Shown here: one piece after another, positions 23,956-34,062 of the stretch | How positions within the stretch are numbered: the first letter of the stretch is position 1 | Layout of the letters: the number at the start of each line of letters is the position of its first letter | Assembly (NCBI GenBank): GCA_021464525.1 | Contig: JADRCO010000064.1 | Location: forward strand, 1-59,712 | Length of the DNA: 59,712 bases | Source of the DNA: Rhizophagus sp. LPA8_4_AMF | Lineage: Eukaryota > Glomeromycota > Glomeromycetes > Glomerales > Glomeraceae | Direction of reading: 5' to 3' | The notes under the pieces: model-generated | What the model was told of the DNA's origin: nothing | What the model saw: the letters and a program-made list of their open reading frames with translations, nothing else | Databases searched by the model: none | Program-made: the position numbers and the translations under genes

Positions 23956-24381
23956 GAAGAACTACAGAACTTACTCTAGGAAAATTACTTCCTACTGAAC
24001 AAGCTATTGCCTGCAAATTATAAATGAAAGTATTAAAAATTAGAAATGGAAAAACATGTTCCAGATTATAATAACACAGATCAGAGTATTTTTGTCGGAT
24101 ACATAAAATCAGAGAGAGACTCAGAAATTTGCCAAAAACGTACAAAATGCTATCCTATTATATGGTTTGATCGTCAATTGGCCTTTAAATTTGAATCTGG
24201 AGAATTCGAATATGGTGATTCAGAGGCAAGTATTTTGAATGAGGGAGGAAAGGATCTTGGTATTCTTCATGCAAAGTGGACAACACCATATCAAACTTAT
24301 GGTATTGATTCCCCCTATTTTGCCATTCTTGAAGCATTAAATATAAATCTTGTCTTCAATTCCGATCAATTACACGAGTAG
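23930..24381 (+). pseudogene. relic of a PA-clan serine-protease-like gene (tentative)
   Basis: Directly after the decarboxylase fragment, one frame reads VFKVGRTTELTLGKLLPTEQ. Another frame from 24046 reads VGYIKSERDSEICQKRTKCYP, then FESGEFEYGDSEASILNEGG, LGILHAKW and SPYFAILEALNIN. KVGRTT...G and a GDSGxS-like serine motif followed by G.L are typical of chymotrypsin-fold proteins, but here the Gly after Ser is replaced (GDSEAS). At least one frame change separates the halves. The protease assignment is from motif memory only. Confidence 0.45.
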
Positions 24382-25220
24382 ATTCGTCTCATTAAAACAA
24401 ATTCGTCGAGTTTTTACAAATATTTCTAAGCTAAATACATATTAGTACGATTTATTTAATTGCAATTACTTATCATTTATACTTAGAATCATTATAAGAA
24501 AATTATTTATGAATATAAAAGACAGTTTCATAAATATGTATATGTGATTTTCTTGAAAAAATGCAATTATAAAATACATACATTTCATCTAAAGAACTTG
24601 AAACGTTCGAAATTTTGAAAAAATTATCTTGCGGCTCCCATTTATTAAAGTTTTTTGAAGTAAAAGACCAAATATTATAAATTTATCATGACTGTAATTT
24701 TACATTGTATTATAGATATCTATGCTGTCCTGTGATAAAAATTCGATCTAATCTTTTTTTATGCATATTTCAGTGATAAACTGATAATTTTTCACGGCAA
24801 TTATATTATTTACCAAATAGCCGCTTTATTTGAGGGAAGTCATTAATAATACTGTAAATCTCTTTTTAAGGTGCCGATAATACTAAAAATTTGATAGGGG
24901 TAAAAATATCGGCGGTCATCTCGTAGAGGTATAATAATTGATTATAATATCTATTATATGAAAATAAATAAAGTAGTTTTTTACTAATCGATAACTGCTT
25001 TGTTATTTAGCTGAAATAAGTATTTTATTATAAAACAACAAAAAGTAAAATTTAATTCTATTATAACTCTCCCAAATTTTGTTAATATATTGTTACCTTA
25101 TCCATCAGACTCTAATTCTAGATCAGGTTTATAATTGGGGTTAATAATAATTTGTTTATATTTTAATAAATGTCCAAAATTTCATAAAATAACTAATATA
25201 ATATACTCATAAATCACTTA
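24382..25220. other. intergenic spacer
   Basis: AT-rich DNA between the relics and the 3' end of an F-box gene. No coding content, no repeat with definable ends. Confidence 0.45.
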
Positions 25221-26663
25221 CTATAGTTTAAATTTTTTAATAATACCCAGCTTTTTATACTTTTCAATTACTTCAATATTTTCCTTCATAAATTTTAAAC
25301 ATTTTGATCCCTTGGTAATAATAAAAGAAAATGATTTTTGTGGCGTACGATTATTCCAATTTATAAAAAATTCCTCCAATTCTTCCGGAAGTATTTTTGG
25401 TTGCGCACCCCATATATAATAAATATTTAATTCATAAAAATTTCTAGGAGAATATTTTACAATTATATCTAATATTTCTTTATCATTTAAATATCTACCA
25501 CCACACCAAGCTTGAATACTTTCCAAATATTGACAATTATTAAAAATTACCTTAATAGTTTCTAATTCATCATTTCTAAATATAGTAAAAAGTTTTCTAA
25601 GATTTGGACAAAATTTAGCTATAGCTAAATTTAATAAATAACCATTATTTTTTACATAAAATTCTTTTAAATTTTTTCCATTATTTTCTAAAAATTTTAT
25701 TAGTAATTCATATTTTGGACATGAATAATTAAATTTTAAAACTTGTAATTGTGGAAATGAAGCATATTGTAATTCTTTAAAGTATTCAAAATTATAATCA
25801 AATGATAAAATAAGTTCTTGTAAATTTGTAAATTTGGTAATAAATGATAATTCTAAATGTTTATCTGTAATCGTTGGGAGAAAAATGAAATTTGATATAT
25901 TACGTAACCCATTATTATATAAAAAATCAAATTTGATTATAGTATTAGGAAGTTTTGATAATGAAATAATTATATTCGTTATATCCTCTCCATTATAACA
26001 ACTTATTACCAAATGTTTTAAATTTTTTTGAACTGATATTAAATCTATTAATCCATTTGAAATAATATTTTCAAATGTTATGCTTAATGATTGTAAATTC
26101 TCACATATTTTAGATAATTGATAAAAAAATTCTGGATAAATATCTGATCGACAACTTAATTTTGAGAGATATTTTAAACAATCTTTTGCTCCAGGATATG
26201 AAGTAAATGTTACATTTGGAACATTAATTATTGGATATGAATAAAAATATAATTCTCTTAAAGATGTTATTTTATTCATAAGAAATTTATATATCTCACG
26301 TGCAACTATATATTTTTTATAATTTAAATTTTGTGGTGTAATAGATTGATAATTTTGAAGAATATTTTTTATCATATCATGAACATTATAAATTGAAAGA
26401 CTTTTAATAAATGTTGTATAATCAAATAATGGAGTTTTAGAATTTGATGTTGTTGTAATAATTTTATTTTCATATAAAATTTCTTTCGATTCTTTAGGAA
26501 GACAAGCAATTAAAGTTTTATAATTCCAAACATTCTTCCATAAAATTCTAACGGAAACCCCACACCAAAGGCGGTTAACTAATAAGCATGAATATAAAGT
26601 GAATTTGTCATCTTTCAAATAATCAAAAATTTCGTTGAGACAATCAGCGGGAAGTTGAGACAT
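25221..26663 (-). CDS. F-box/LRR protein 2
   Basis: Intronless, 480 residues. F-box at 1-45 (SQLPADCLNEIFDYLKDD, NRLWCGVSVRILWKNVWN). Irregular leucine-rich repeats follow: LKYLSKLSCRSD, LQSLSITFENI, LKHLVISCY, LQELILSFDYN, LQVLKFNYS, LESIQAWCGG. It carries an insert of about 20 residues after the sixth repeat (LYNNGLRNISNFIFLPT...) that the other copies lack, making it the longest. A solitary copy, not in an array. Expected SCF substrate adaptor; target unknown. A long T-run lies just upstream on the plus strand (26697-26706), i.e. an A-run in the transcript leader. Confidence 0.85.
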   Translation of the reverse strand: MSQLPADCLNEIFDYLKDDKFTLYSCLLVNRLWCGVSVRILWKNVWNYKTLIACLPKESKEILYENKIITTTSNSKTPLFDYTTFIKSLSIYNVHDMIKNILQNYQSITPQNLNYKKYIVAREIYKFLMNKITSLRELYFYSYPIINVPNVTFTSYPGAKDCLKYLSKLSCRSDIYPEFFYQLSKICENLQSLSITFENIISNGLIDLISVQKNLKHLVISCYNGEDITNIIISLSKLPNTIIKFDFLYNNGLRNISNFIFLPTITDKHLELSFITKFTNLQELILSFDYNFEYFKELQYASFPQLQVLKFNYSCPKYELLIKFLENNGKNLKEFYVKNNGYLLNLAIAKFCPNLRKLFTIFRNDELETIKVIFNNCQYLESIQAWCGGRYLNDKEILDIIVKYSPRNFYELNIYYIWGAQPKILPEELEEFFINWNNRTPQKSFSFIITKGSKCLKFMKENIEVIEKYKKLGIIKKFKL

Positions 26664-27639
26664 TTTATCAAAAATTTAAAATGAATTAAAATAATTTTTT
26701 TTTTTTTCCTTCAAAAAAAGCAATTTTATTAGCGTTTCAAATATTGTGTCACATTCTACAATTCGGATAGTCATGTATTACAACTAACTATTTGAGTAAA
26801 ATGTGAACGTAAGCGGCTACGTATGCAATGATAAATGATCGTCATTCCCAACGAATGAAAGTATGTTAATCAGATGCAGTATGTCTAATTTTTTGAATGC
26901 CAAATGATTTGTTGCTTCACTTACCGATGATCAATGATTCTGTCTTTCCGTGAAATAATCGTTATTATAATAAATACTGATATCAAATTAACGTATAATG
27001 ACGAATTAGTAGATAAAAGGTGATGAAAAGTTTTAATTTAAAAGTGATTATATAAAATTGGAACATAAAATGGTTTGAAGGTGATTAATTAAAAAAAAAA
27101 AATTAGTTATTTTAGATTGTTAAATGATGTGAAAAAGTTAGTAGATACTGTATAATATTCGAAATTAATTGATATTATTATGATGATTGACAAAGGTATT
27201 GCAAATTAATCATTTATCGATTTATGAGAATCACATGAAATAATCAGGGTAATATGACTTAACAGTGGTATACTAGGCCTTTAACAGGTATATAATATAT
27301 TCTAAACGGGTAAACCAGGATCCCAAAGAATACATATATAACAAAACTTTAATACAACTTTATACACCTAATTTTATTAGGAGCTTTATATAAAATCATC
27401 ACACAAGTTCAAATTTTGTTATAAATTATACAATTATAGATCTAAAAATTCTATTTAAAAATTTTTTACAAAATTAATGAAAATTTCAAATGAATTTTGT
27501 TGAGAACTTTCCAAAAATCTTAATGATTACTATCACAAAAAGAATCCCAACAAACTCTTAAAAAATTTCTCAAAAATAATCTATTAAAAATGACCTAAAT
27601 AAAAATTTTTGAGTACATAGTACAAAATTAAAAAAAAAA
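26664..27639. other. intergenic spacer
   Basis: Upstream of F-box gene 2. No gene recognised. AT-rich with A-runs, and no clear element until the palindromic MITE at 27640. Confidence 0.4.
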
Positions 27640-27760
27640 ATACATTTGTTAATATCCCATCATCCAGTGATCGTGGAGAGGTGAAAGTCATCTCATTCGA
27701 TTTGTCTTGATAAGACGAGTCGAATGGTGGTAGTTTCGCATTTTTATGCGCGATAGATTT
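27640..27760 (+). repeat. partial copy of palindromic MITE
   Basis: This copy nearly repeats the left arm of the element that follows (TACATTTGTTAATATC, CATCATCCAGTGATCGT, GAGAGGTGAAAG, GAATGGTGGTAGTTTCGC). It contains a 31-nt imperfect palindrome at 27695-27725 with ATTCGA...GTCTT arms. Confidence 0.75.
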
Positions 27761-27828
27761 TGAAATAAGATCTGAGTTATATAAACTAAAAAAAAAAAAA
27801 TTCTATTTAAAAATGTTTACAAAAAAAA

Positions 27829-28081
27829 AATACATTTGTTAATATCTCATCATCCAGTGATCGTAGAGAGGTGAAAGACATCTCATTCGATTTGTCTTGA
27901 TAAGACAAGTCGAATGGTGGTAGTTTCGCATTTTTATCACATCAGCACTTTACATAAATATCTCGCCATATATAGCGCTTAGAAATGTGAAGCTGCCACC
28001 ATCCATTCGACTCGACTCATTGAGACGAATCGAATTCATCCTTCTACGATCCCTGGATGACGAGATATTTAACAAAATGTA
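27829..28081. mobile_element. MITE with ~95-bp inverted ends
   Basis: The left arm begins CATTTGTTAATATCTCATCA. The right arm, read on the minus strand, begins ACATTTTGTTAAATATCTCG, and both continue in parallel: CATCCAG-GATCGTAGA, the ATTCGA/GTCTT palindrome (27885-27915 and 28005-28035), GAATGG-TGGTGG-AG-TTC. This is a long-terminal-inverted-repeat miniature element whose arms each carry a smaller palindrome. No transposase inside. Related decayed copies lie at 55260-55480, 58585-58790, 58940-59010 and 59570-59625. Confidence 0.75.
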
Positions 28082-28841
28082 GACAAACTCACAAAAATTT
28101 CAAAAAAATATCCCAGAGGAACCTTAAAAAATTTCTCAAACAAAAAGATTTTTATCAAAAATATCTCAAACAGTATCTTAATACAAAATGAAAATTATAT
28201 AGTAAAATTCACTTAGTGTAAGTACTGAATTACACTAATTCGGAAAACGGGGATGATCGAGATATGTGGCTTTAAATCTTAATCCTTTTAGAACTTCTTT
28301 GTGTAAACATAGTAAGCCAGTATATTATACATATTTATTGGGGTTTGGGTAGACTGTGATTTTCGTGGTACTCGGCTACTCGCCATTTGATCTATACAAA
28401 GAAAATTATTTGTTTTTAATAACGTGCCCTTAATATAAAAAATATAACAAATAACTAACAGATATGGATATATCCGGTTAAGTACAAGTTATAGGACTGC
28501 TAGATTATCCGCCTCTTATTGGATATTTTGTAATTTGTATTAATAACCTGACTTACCATATCCGGATACAAACAATACCGGGAAGATATCTTTCGTCCAA
28601 TCGGATTGTGATAAATCGTTACATTGTTGTTGCTGTGTTAATTAATTTGCAATTTTTCGGGAATACTCTCCGCTGTTGTTTTTCATTGTCTCAAAACATC
28701 AAATTATATACATTGTTTTACATTGTACCAAGTTGCACAAGCTACCTGCAGATAAACCATTACTAATAAGTTATGTTTTGATTAATGCTTTTTTTTCTAG
28801 TAGAGATATTACGGATTTTCTGATACTTGAAAGATATCAAA
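28082..28841. other. upstream region of the MLKL-like gene
   Basis: No coding content seen. 28400-28800 is less AT-biased than its neighbours and ends in a T-rich tract (TTTTTTTTCTAG, 28790-28800) just before the leader of the gene at 28842. That could be a 3' splice site of a 5' UTR intron or an initiator region. This is a suggestion only. Confidence 0.35.
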
Positions 28842-31278
28842 ATGTCTGAAAAGAAAGCAGATGCAACAGCAAGGTTTTTGGATAATGGTACAAATATTAC
28901 AAGAGAATTTGGCAATAACTTTGCTCTTGGTACTATGACCGCAGTAGGAGAAGCTTTTCGACCTTTTATTCCTTTAATTTATATGGTTACTTTGTTAGCG
29001 AATGAAATAAATGAAATATATAAGAATGCCAGATACAATAAAAAAATGTGCGATGTATTTTTGGATCGTATAGACGCTACTCAAGCTTCCATCAATTATT
29101 TGCAACGTCGTAAAGAAAAGAACGAAAAATTATTCCGCAATGAAGTATATTATCAAGCTTTTGTCAAGTTCACAGATGTGTTGAAAAGAGTCAAGGATTT
29201 CCTTGAAGCTGTTACACAACTCCAGGGTCTTAGTAGGTTATGGCGCGCGAATGCCATAAAAGAGAATTTCAAATCTTTAATCAATGAATTTGATCAAGTA
29301 ATGAAGGATCTACAATTTTCGACAATTATTTCTGCCGAGGAACAACGAGAAATCGATCGAATAACTTTAAAAGAAGAAATTACAGACATGAAAAAAGTTA
29401 GTTTCGACTTTATTTATATAATTATATATAGCCATTAATCTCCTTTTTTTTTGATAGTTCATGGAAGAGATCAAAGGAGGTATCATAATTGATAATAACA
29501 AACAAATTAACATCGTATTCCAAGAGATTTCGATACTCAAGAACAAGTTAGATTCGATCGAAAATAAAACTGCAACTTCAAACGACGAAATTCCAATCGA
29601 GGCCATTCAATTACCAGAATCTGATTTAAATGACCCATTGGTAACCAAAAAAACGGATCGTCGACGATTAAAGGCACCTTATATTTTAAAGAAGGTTTTA
29701 AAAGATAAAATGTTAGAGGTTGCATGTAAACCAGTCACCATACCTGATCCAGGAACATACGAGCATCAGAGATTACAAGCACGACTGTTTATTCTAAAAA
29801 AATTAGAGGAATCCCCCAATATTTTAAAATTTTATGGGATTTCTACATTAGAAGGTGAAAAAATAATGATCTTTGAATGGGCTGAACTAGGAAATTTGAG
29901 AGAATTATATATGAATAAAGATATCTCTTGGCGTGCAAAGGTTTCAATAGCTCTTGATATTTGTCGTGGTCTTATATTTGTGCATTCGTGTCATATTTTA
30001 CATCATGATATTAGATGTGAAAATATTTTGGTATGTCGAAATGAAAATTATTTTTTCTTAAAACGAAAATATCTTAACAATTTTATTTAGATGACTAGGC
30101 CTGACGTACCTAAACTTGCTAATTTTGATTATTCTCGTAATACAAATTCTTTAACGTCTAAAATGGATAACTTAACTACTGTTGTACATTGGATGGCTCC
30201 TGAAAAATTACAGTCTATAAAAGACCAAAAAGAAGATCCAAAAAAAAAAGTACAAGCTTATAATTTCAAATGCGAAATTTTTAGGTGAGATAAAATTGGT
30301 TCACTTCTCTAGAGAACAGACTACAAAAATATTCTATCTTTTTTAATAGTTTTGGCATGCTCCTTTGGGAACTTGCCTTTGGAAGGATTCCTTATGAAAA
30401 ATGGGATATGGTTCAAATAATAGAGTATGTTACCTCCGGAAAGAGAGAAAATATTATTCACGGGAAAACTGATAATTATGAGATTACTACAATTCAAAAA
30501 GAATTCGATAAGATTATTAAGGCTGGTATGTAAGAATTTATTGTATATTTAAAGTGTAAGAGTAAATCTCATTTTAAAATAAATTTGCTATATAGCTTGG
30601 GAAGATGATCCGATGTTGAGAGAATCTCTTCAAAAAATTTTCTTGCGATTAAATGATTTAGCTTCTACTTATCAAGTTGGTGAAGAACAAGTTCTATACC
30701 CTCTCGGTGCTTTGACTCAAGGCATTAAGCTTATTTTTGTAAGTGATGAAAGTAGTTTAGAGTTACCTTCATCTACGAAAGAGGTGACTATATCTGATGC
30801 GTTTACCGAAATTATTCCACTCGAAGAAGGAATTAAAGCCCATATATCAAAAGATATGAAGAAGGCATGGAAGTGCTTTCAAACTCATGCTAATCTTGGT
30901 GATCCTACTGCAGTATACTGGAAAGGATATTATTTGTGGAAAGGATACGGAGGTATCAAAGATCAAGAAGAAGCAAGAAAATTATTTAAATTAGCAGCTG
31001 ATAAAGGTATTACCGAAGCACAATCACGATATGCATTCACAATGCCCTCAAATGAACGAAATTTCAAGAATGATGAATTCGTCAAATATCTTACAATGGC
31101 TGCTGAAAATAACCACCCAAATGCCCAATTTAATTTGGGTTATGCGTACGTTAATGGAAAGTGTCAAGCATCTATAGATGTCGATAAAGGTATCAAATTA
31201 TTAAAATTAGCAGCGTTAAACAATGAACCAAAAGCACTCGAGTTTTTAAAAGAACAGAACATTGAACTATATTCATGA
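28842..31278 (+). CDS. MLKL-like helical bundle + pseudokinase + Sel1 repeat protein
   Basis: Five exons, 28842-29396, 29458-30030, 30091-30284, 30350-30525 and 30596-31278, 726 residues, all phases consistent. I start at ATG 28842, since no ATG lies upstream in frame before a non-ATG codon. Residues ~35-170 form amphipathic helices (NEIYKNARYNKKMCDVFLDR, YYQAFVKFTDVLKRVKDFLE, IKENFKSLINEFDQVMKDLQ) matching the four-helix-bundle N-domain of MLKL, then a brace-like helix. A kinase-like domain spans ~235-520: no glycine loop, VACK lysine near 276 kept, HHDIRCEN catalytic loop kept (D369, N374), but DFG replaced by N387-F-D, then MAPE. Loss of the metal-binding Asp argues for a pseudokinase. Three Sel1-like repeats fill ~585-726. 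MLKL-type proteins permeabilise membranes in regulated cell death; that role here is inference. Confidence 0.82.
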
Positions 31279-31592
31279 TTGAATACATTATATAGAGGTA
31301 TATTTTTAATTTTTTATATATACTTATTTAATAATTTAATTCGTTCACTTTTCATTTGTCATAAATAAACTATAAAATTATGTGTTATAAAAGATACATA
31401 ACATACATTTGTCTGATGAAAAGAATGTTATCGAAAGAATACGCTCTAGAAATTGACTATCAAAAAATGTGAACTGTTGCAATTTCCGGTACGATGTATA
31501 AACAGATAAACAGAGCATTTAATGATTATATATTTTATTAACATATTTTCTTCATAGACATTTAATAAGCTACTTAATTTTTTTAAAAAATT
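31279..31592. other. convergent 3' spacer
   Basis: About 310 bp between the 3' ends of the MLKL-like gene and the first zinc-ribbon kinase. It should hold both poly(A) signals; AATAAA at 31364-31369 (plus strand) is a candidate. Nothing else seen. Confidence 0.4.
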
Positions 31593-33133
31593 TTATCCAC
31601 TAATAATGAAGTTTGAAAGAAGTCTGCTAGTATACACCGCCTCAGGATGTATGTTCTGCAATATTGATGCTTCTTGGGCTATTTCTTTGGACTGTGCTTC
31701 ATCTACTGCTTTGAATATTTCGAAAAATTCTCCTCCTGATTCATAACTATCGTACCATTCAGAAATTTTATCGTTTACCATCTCCGCTGTTGGACGCTTT
31801 GAAGGGTTATTATCCCAACACTGTTTCATTAGTTCTACGTAGCATTTTGGTGTTTCATGCGGAAATTCTGGTCGATACTCTCCATAGCAAATTTTAAGAA
31901 CAAGTTCATTTTTGTGTGCCTCGTTTGCAAATGGAGGTTTTCCTGATGCCAATTCTGACATTATTATACCAAAACTATACATTTCAGACTCGCTCGTATA
32001 TGGTTTATTTTGCAGTACTTCAGGGGCAACATAAGGCATAACTCCATATAATTTTGAGGCTGGAGGTTCGTTTGCCGGAGTACATAGTCCTAGATCTCCC
32101 AAATATGATACGAATATTTTGTACCGGGAATTATATCGTTGATAAATGTTGCCAGGATGAAGATCGCGATGAAGTAAACCTGCCTTGTGAATGTCATTAA
32201 GAGCCCCAGACACACCTCTTAACACGTTCAATTTTTCTTTCCAAGTTAGCAATGATGCATTTCGTTTAAGGAATTGTCGAAAATCACCTTCTTCATAATA
32301 TCGCATCACCATAATATATTCATTTGTATTCGGTTCTTGAGTAATACCAAGAATCCAACCAACACTCGGTAATCGACATGCGTAATTTGATTTGAGCTGC
32401 ATGAATAAAATATGTTTACAATTTATTTACTCTCAACGAAAATAGGTAGAACTTAATAACATACCTCTCTTAAAAAATCAGCATTAATTTTTTGTGAATT
32501 GTATAATACTTTAAGTGCAACTTTTTCATTAGAACGTCTTTCTACTCGCTGCGTATCTCTGTTGAGATTATCACGTGGTCCATCCAACCACGTTGCTAAA
32601 TAAACGGTTCCAAAGCCACCTTTACCCAGATGACTAATATCTTTAAATTGGGTATATGGGATCCACTCCCAAACTTGCCAATTTCCTATTGCATCCATTT
32701 GTGTTTTCTGAATAAGCGCATCAATATCTTCATTTCCACTAGTCCATTTTTTAAAATTTTTCCGATAGGCAAAAGATTCGCATTGTTGACACCAAAACTC
32801 ACCGGTTCGCTCTTGATTGCAAATTTGGCAATTACCATAATAGTACTTTTTACATACATTACAAAGAAAACCTAAAGTTAGTTGTTCGTGACATTCTGGA
32901 CAATGAGAGTACACGGATTTACTGTTATTCAATGAGTTTTCTTGATTAAGCACTATATTTTCGTTATCGCTCGACTCATTTATTTGACTGTTGTACTTAA
33001 TTAAAACGCTGGTATCTTCGATAGGTGCGCTTATTTGATTGGAAGGTTGGATTTCTTCGTTAGATGCATTTACGTGGCTAAAAATATCATCTTTGTTAAT
33101 ACAAAATTTATAATACTTTAGCCAGGAAAACAT
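31593..33133 (-). CDS. zinc-ribbon protein kinase A (TKL-like)
   Basis: Two exons, 33133-32465 and 32396-31593 (intron 68 nt), 490 residues, ATG at 33133. After a polar leader comes a cluster of CxxC pairs (CPEC, CNVC, CQIC, CQQC at about 78-120), a likely double zinc ribbon. A complete kinase domain follows: GKGGFGTVY, VALKVL, HRDLHPGN, GDLGL in the DFG place, VAPEVL, EMYSFGIIMSELASGKPPF. All catalytic residues are present. A C-terminal tail follows. It should be an active Ser/Thr (or dual) kinase. It lies convergent to the MLKL-like gene and head-to-tail with a close paralogue. Confidence 0.88.
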
Positions 33134-33545
33134 TACTGAGACGTTCAAAGTTTAATACAAATTTTGAAATTTGTGTATAAAACTCCAACAATTCACATTA
33201 TAAATGATTTAAAGCTTATTGTTTCACAATTTGGATTATTTCAATTCTTTTTAGAAACATTTGAAAGCATTGTATTATTTCTATTATAAATGATATCCGC
33301 TGATACTGATAAATTTGTTCAACATTATATGTAGTGCCAGTCAAATTTGTTTGTAATATGATTTTGGTCAAACCAAAAAACTATGTAACTTCCCTAGTCG
33401 AGAATTTTGTACATAATACTTCTGTTCAAGATATAATTCATTTATTAACGAAACTTGTTAACGCTTTATTTTAAAATTCATAGATTAAATTAGTATGTAT
33501 CGTTGTAAATTTATAAACTTGTATATATATGATATGATATTTAAT
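33134..33545. other. promoter-side spacer of kinase A
   Basis: Upstream of kinase A. AT-rich, no coding content. Confidence 0.35.
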
Positions 33546-33714
33546 AGTTACTCGGCACTTCGTGCCGAGTAACTGTTGTATTTGCAATAAGCAATGTGAT
33601 TGGTGAAATTTGCTGAGCGTAGCTCAGCAAATGTCACTGATCACATTGCTTATTGCAAATACATGTAAGGCACGATAGTGCCGCAGTTACGAGGTCACGT
33701 TGTGCCGAGTAACT
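33546..33714. mobile_element. foldback element of nested hairpins
   Basis: Three nested perfect inverted repeats. First, 33546-33574 has 13-bp arms AGTTACTCGGCAC around TTC. Second, a 24-bp arm pair lies at 33577-33600 and 33640-33663, starting TGTATTTGCAATAAGC. Third, inside it, 11-bp arms ATTTGCTGAGC lie at 33608-33618 and 33622-33632 around GTA. The right end repeats GGCAC-GATA-GTGCC (33669-33682) and GTGCCGAGTAACT (33702-33714), the complement of the left terminus. It is distinctly GC-richer than its surroundings. No coding capacity. No clear target duplication. Confidence 0.8.
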
Positions 33715-34062
33715 GTTTTATCAGGCTTACGTAATAGGTATTTTTTTATACAACCAGTAACTGGTTGTACTAACATAAATCACCAATTAGTAAATGCAAT
33801 TATACTGGTTCTCAAAAAAATTGTGCTTAATCCTAAAATCAATTAAACTAAAGGTCTTAAAAAGACAATCGAATATTTAAAATAGATGAACTTAAATTTA
33901 TTATATCTTCGTTAATGGAAAAACATAAGCTTGTGAATATTTCAAGTAAATAATAACAAATAAAAGCGTATGTTTGTTAACTTGAACTTCAATATTTTCA
34001 TTAAAATTGGATAAAAAAAAAATTTTTATTCATAATTACTATAAACATTTGTACTTAATTTC
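33715..34062. other. spacer between the two kinase genes
   Basis: AT-rich spacer from the foldback element to the 3' end of kinase B. No coding content. Confidence 0.35.
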
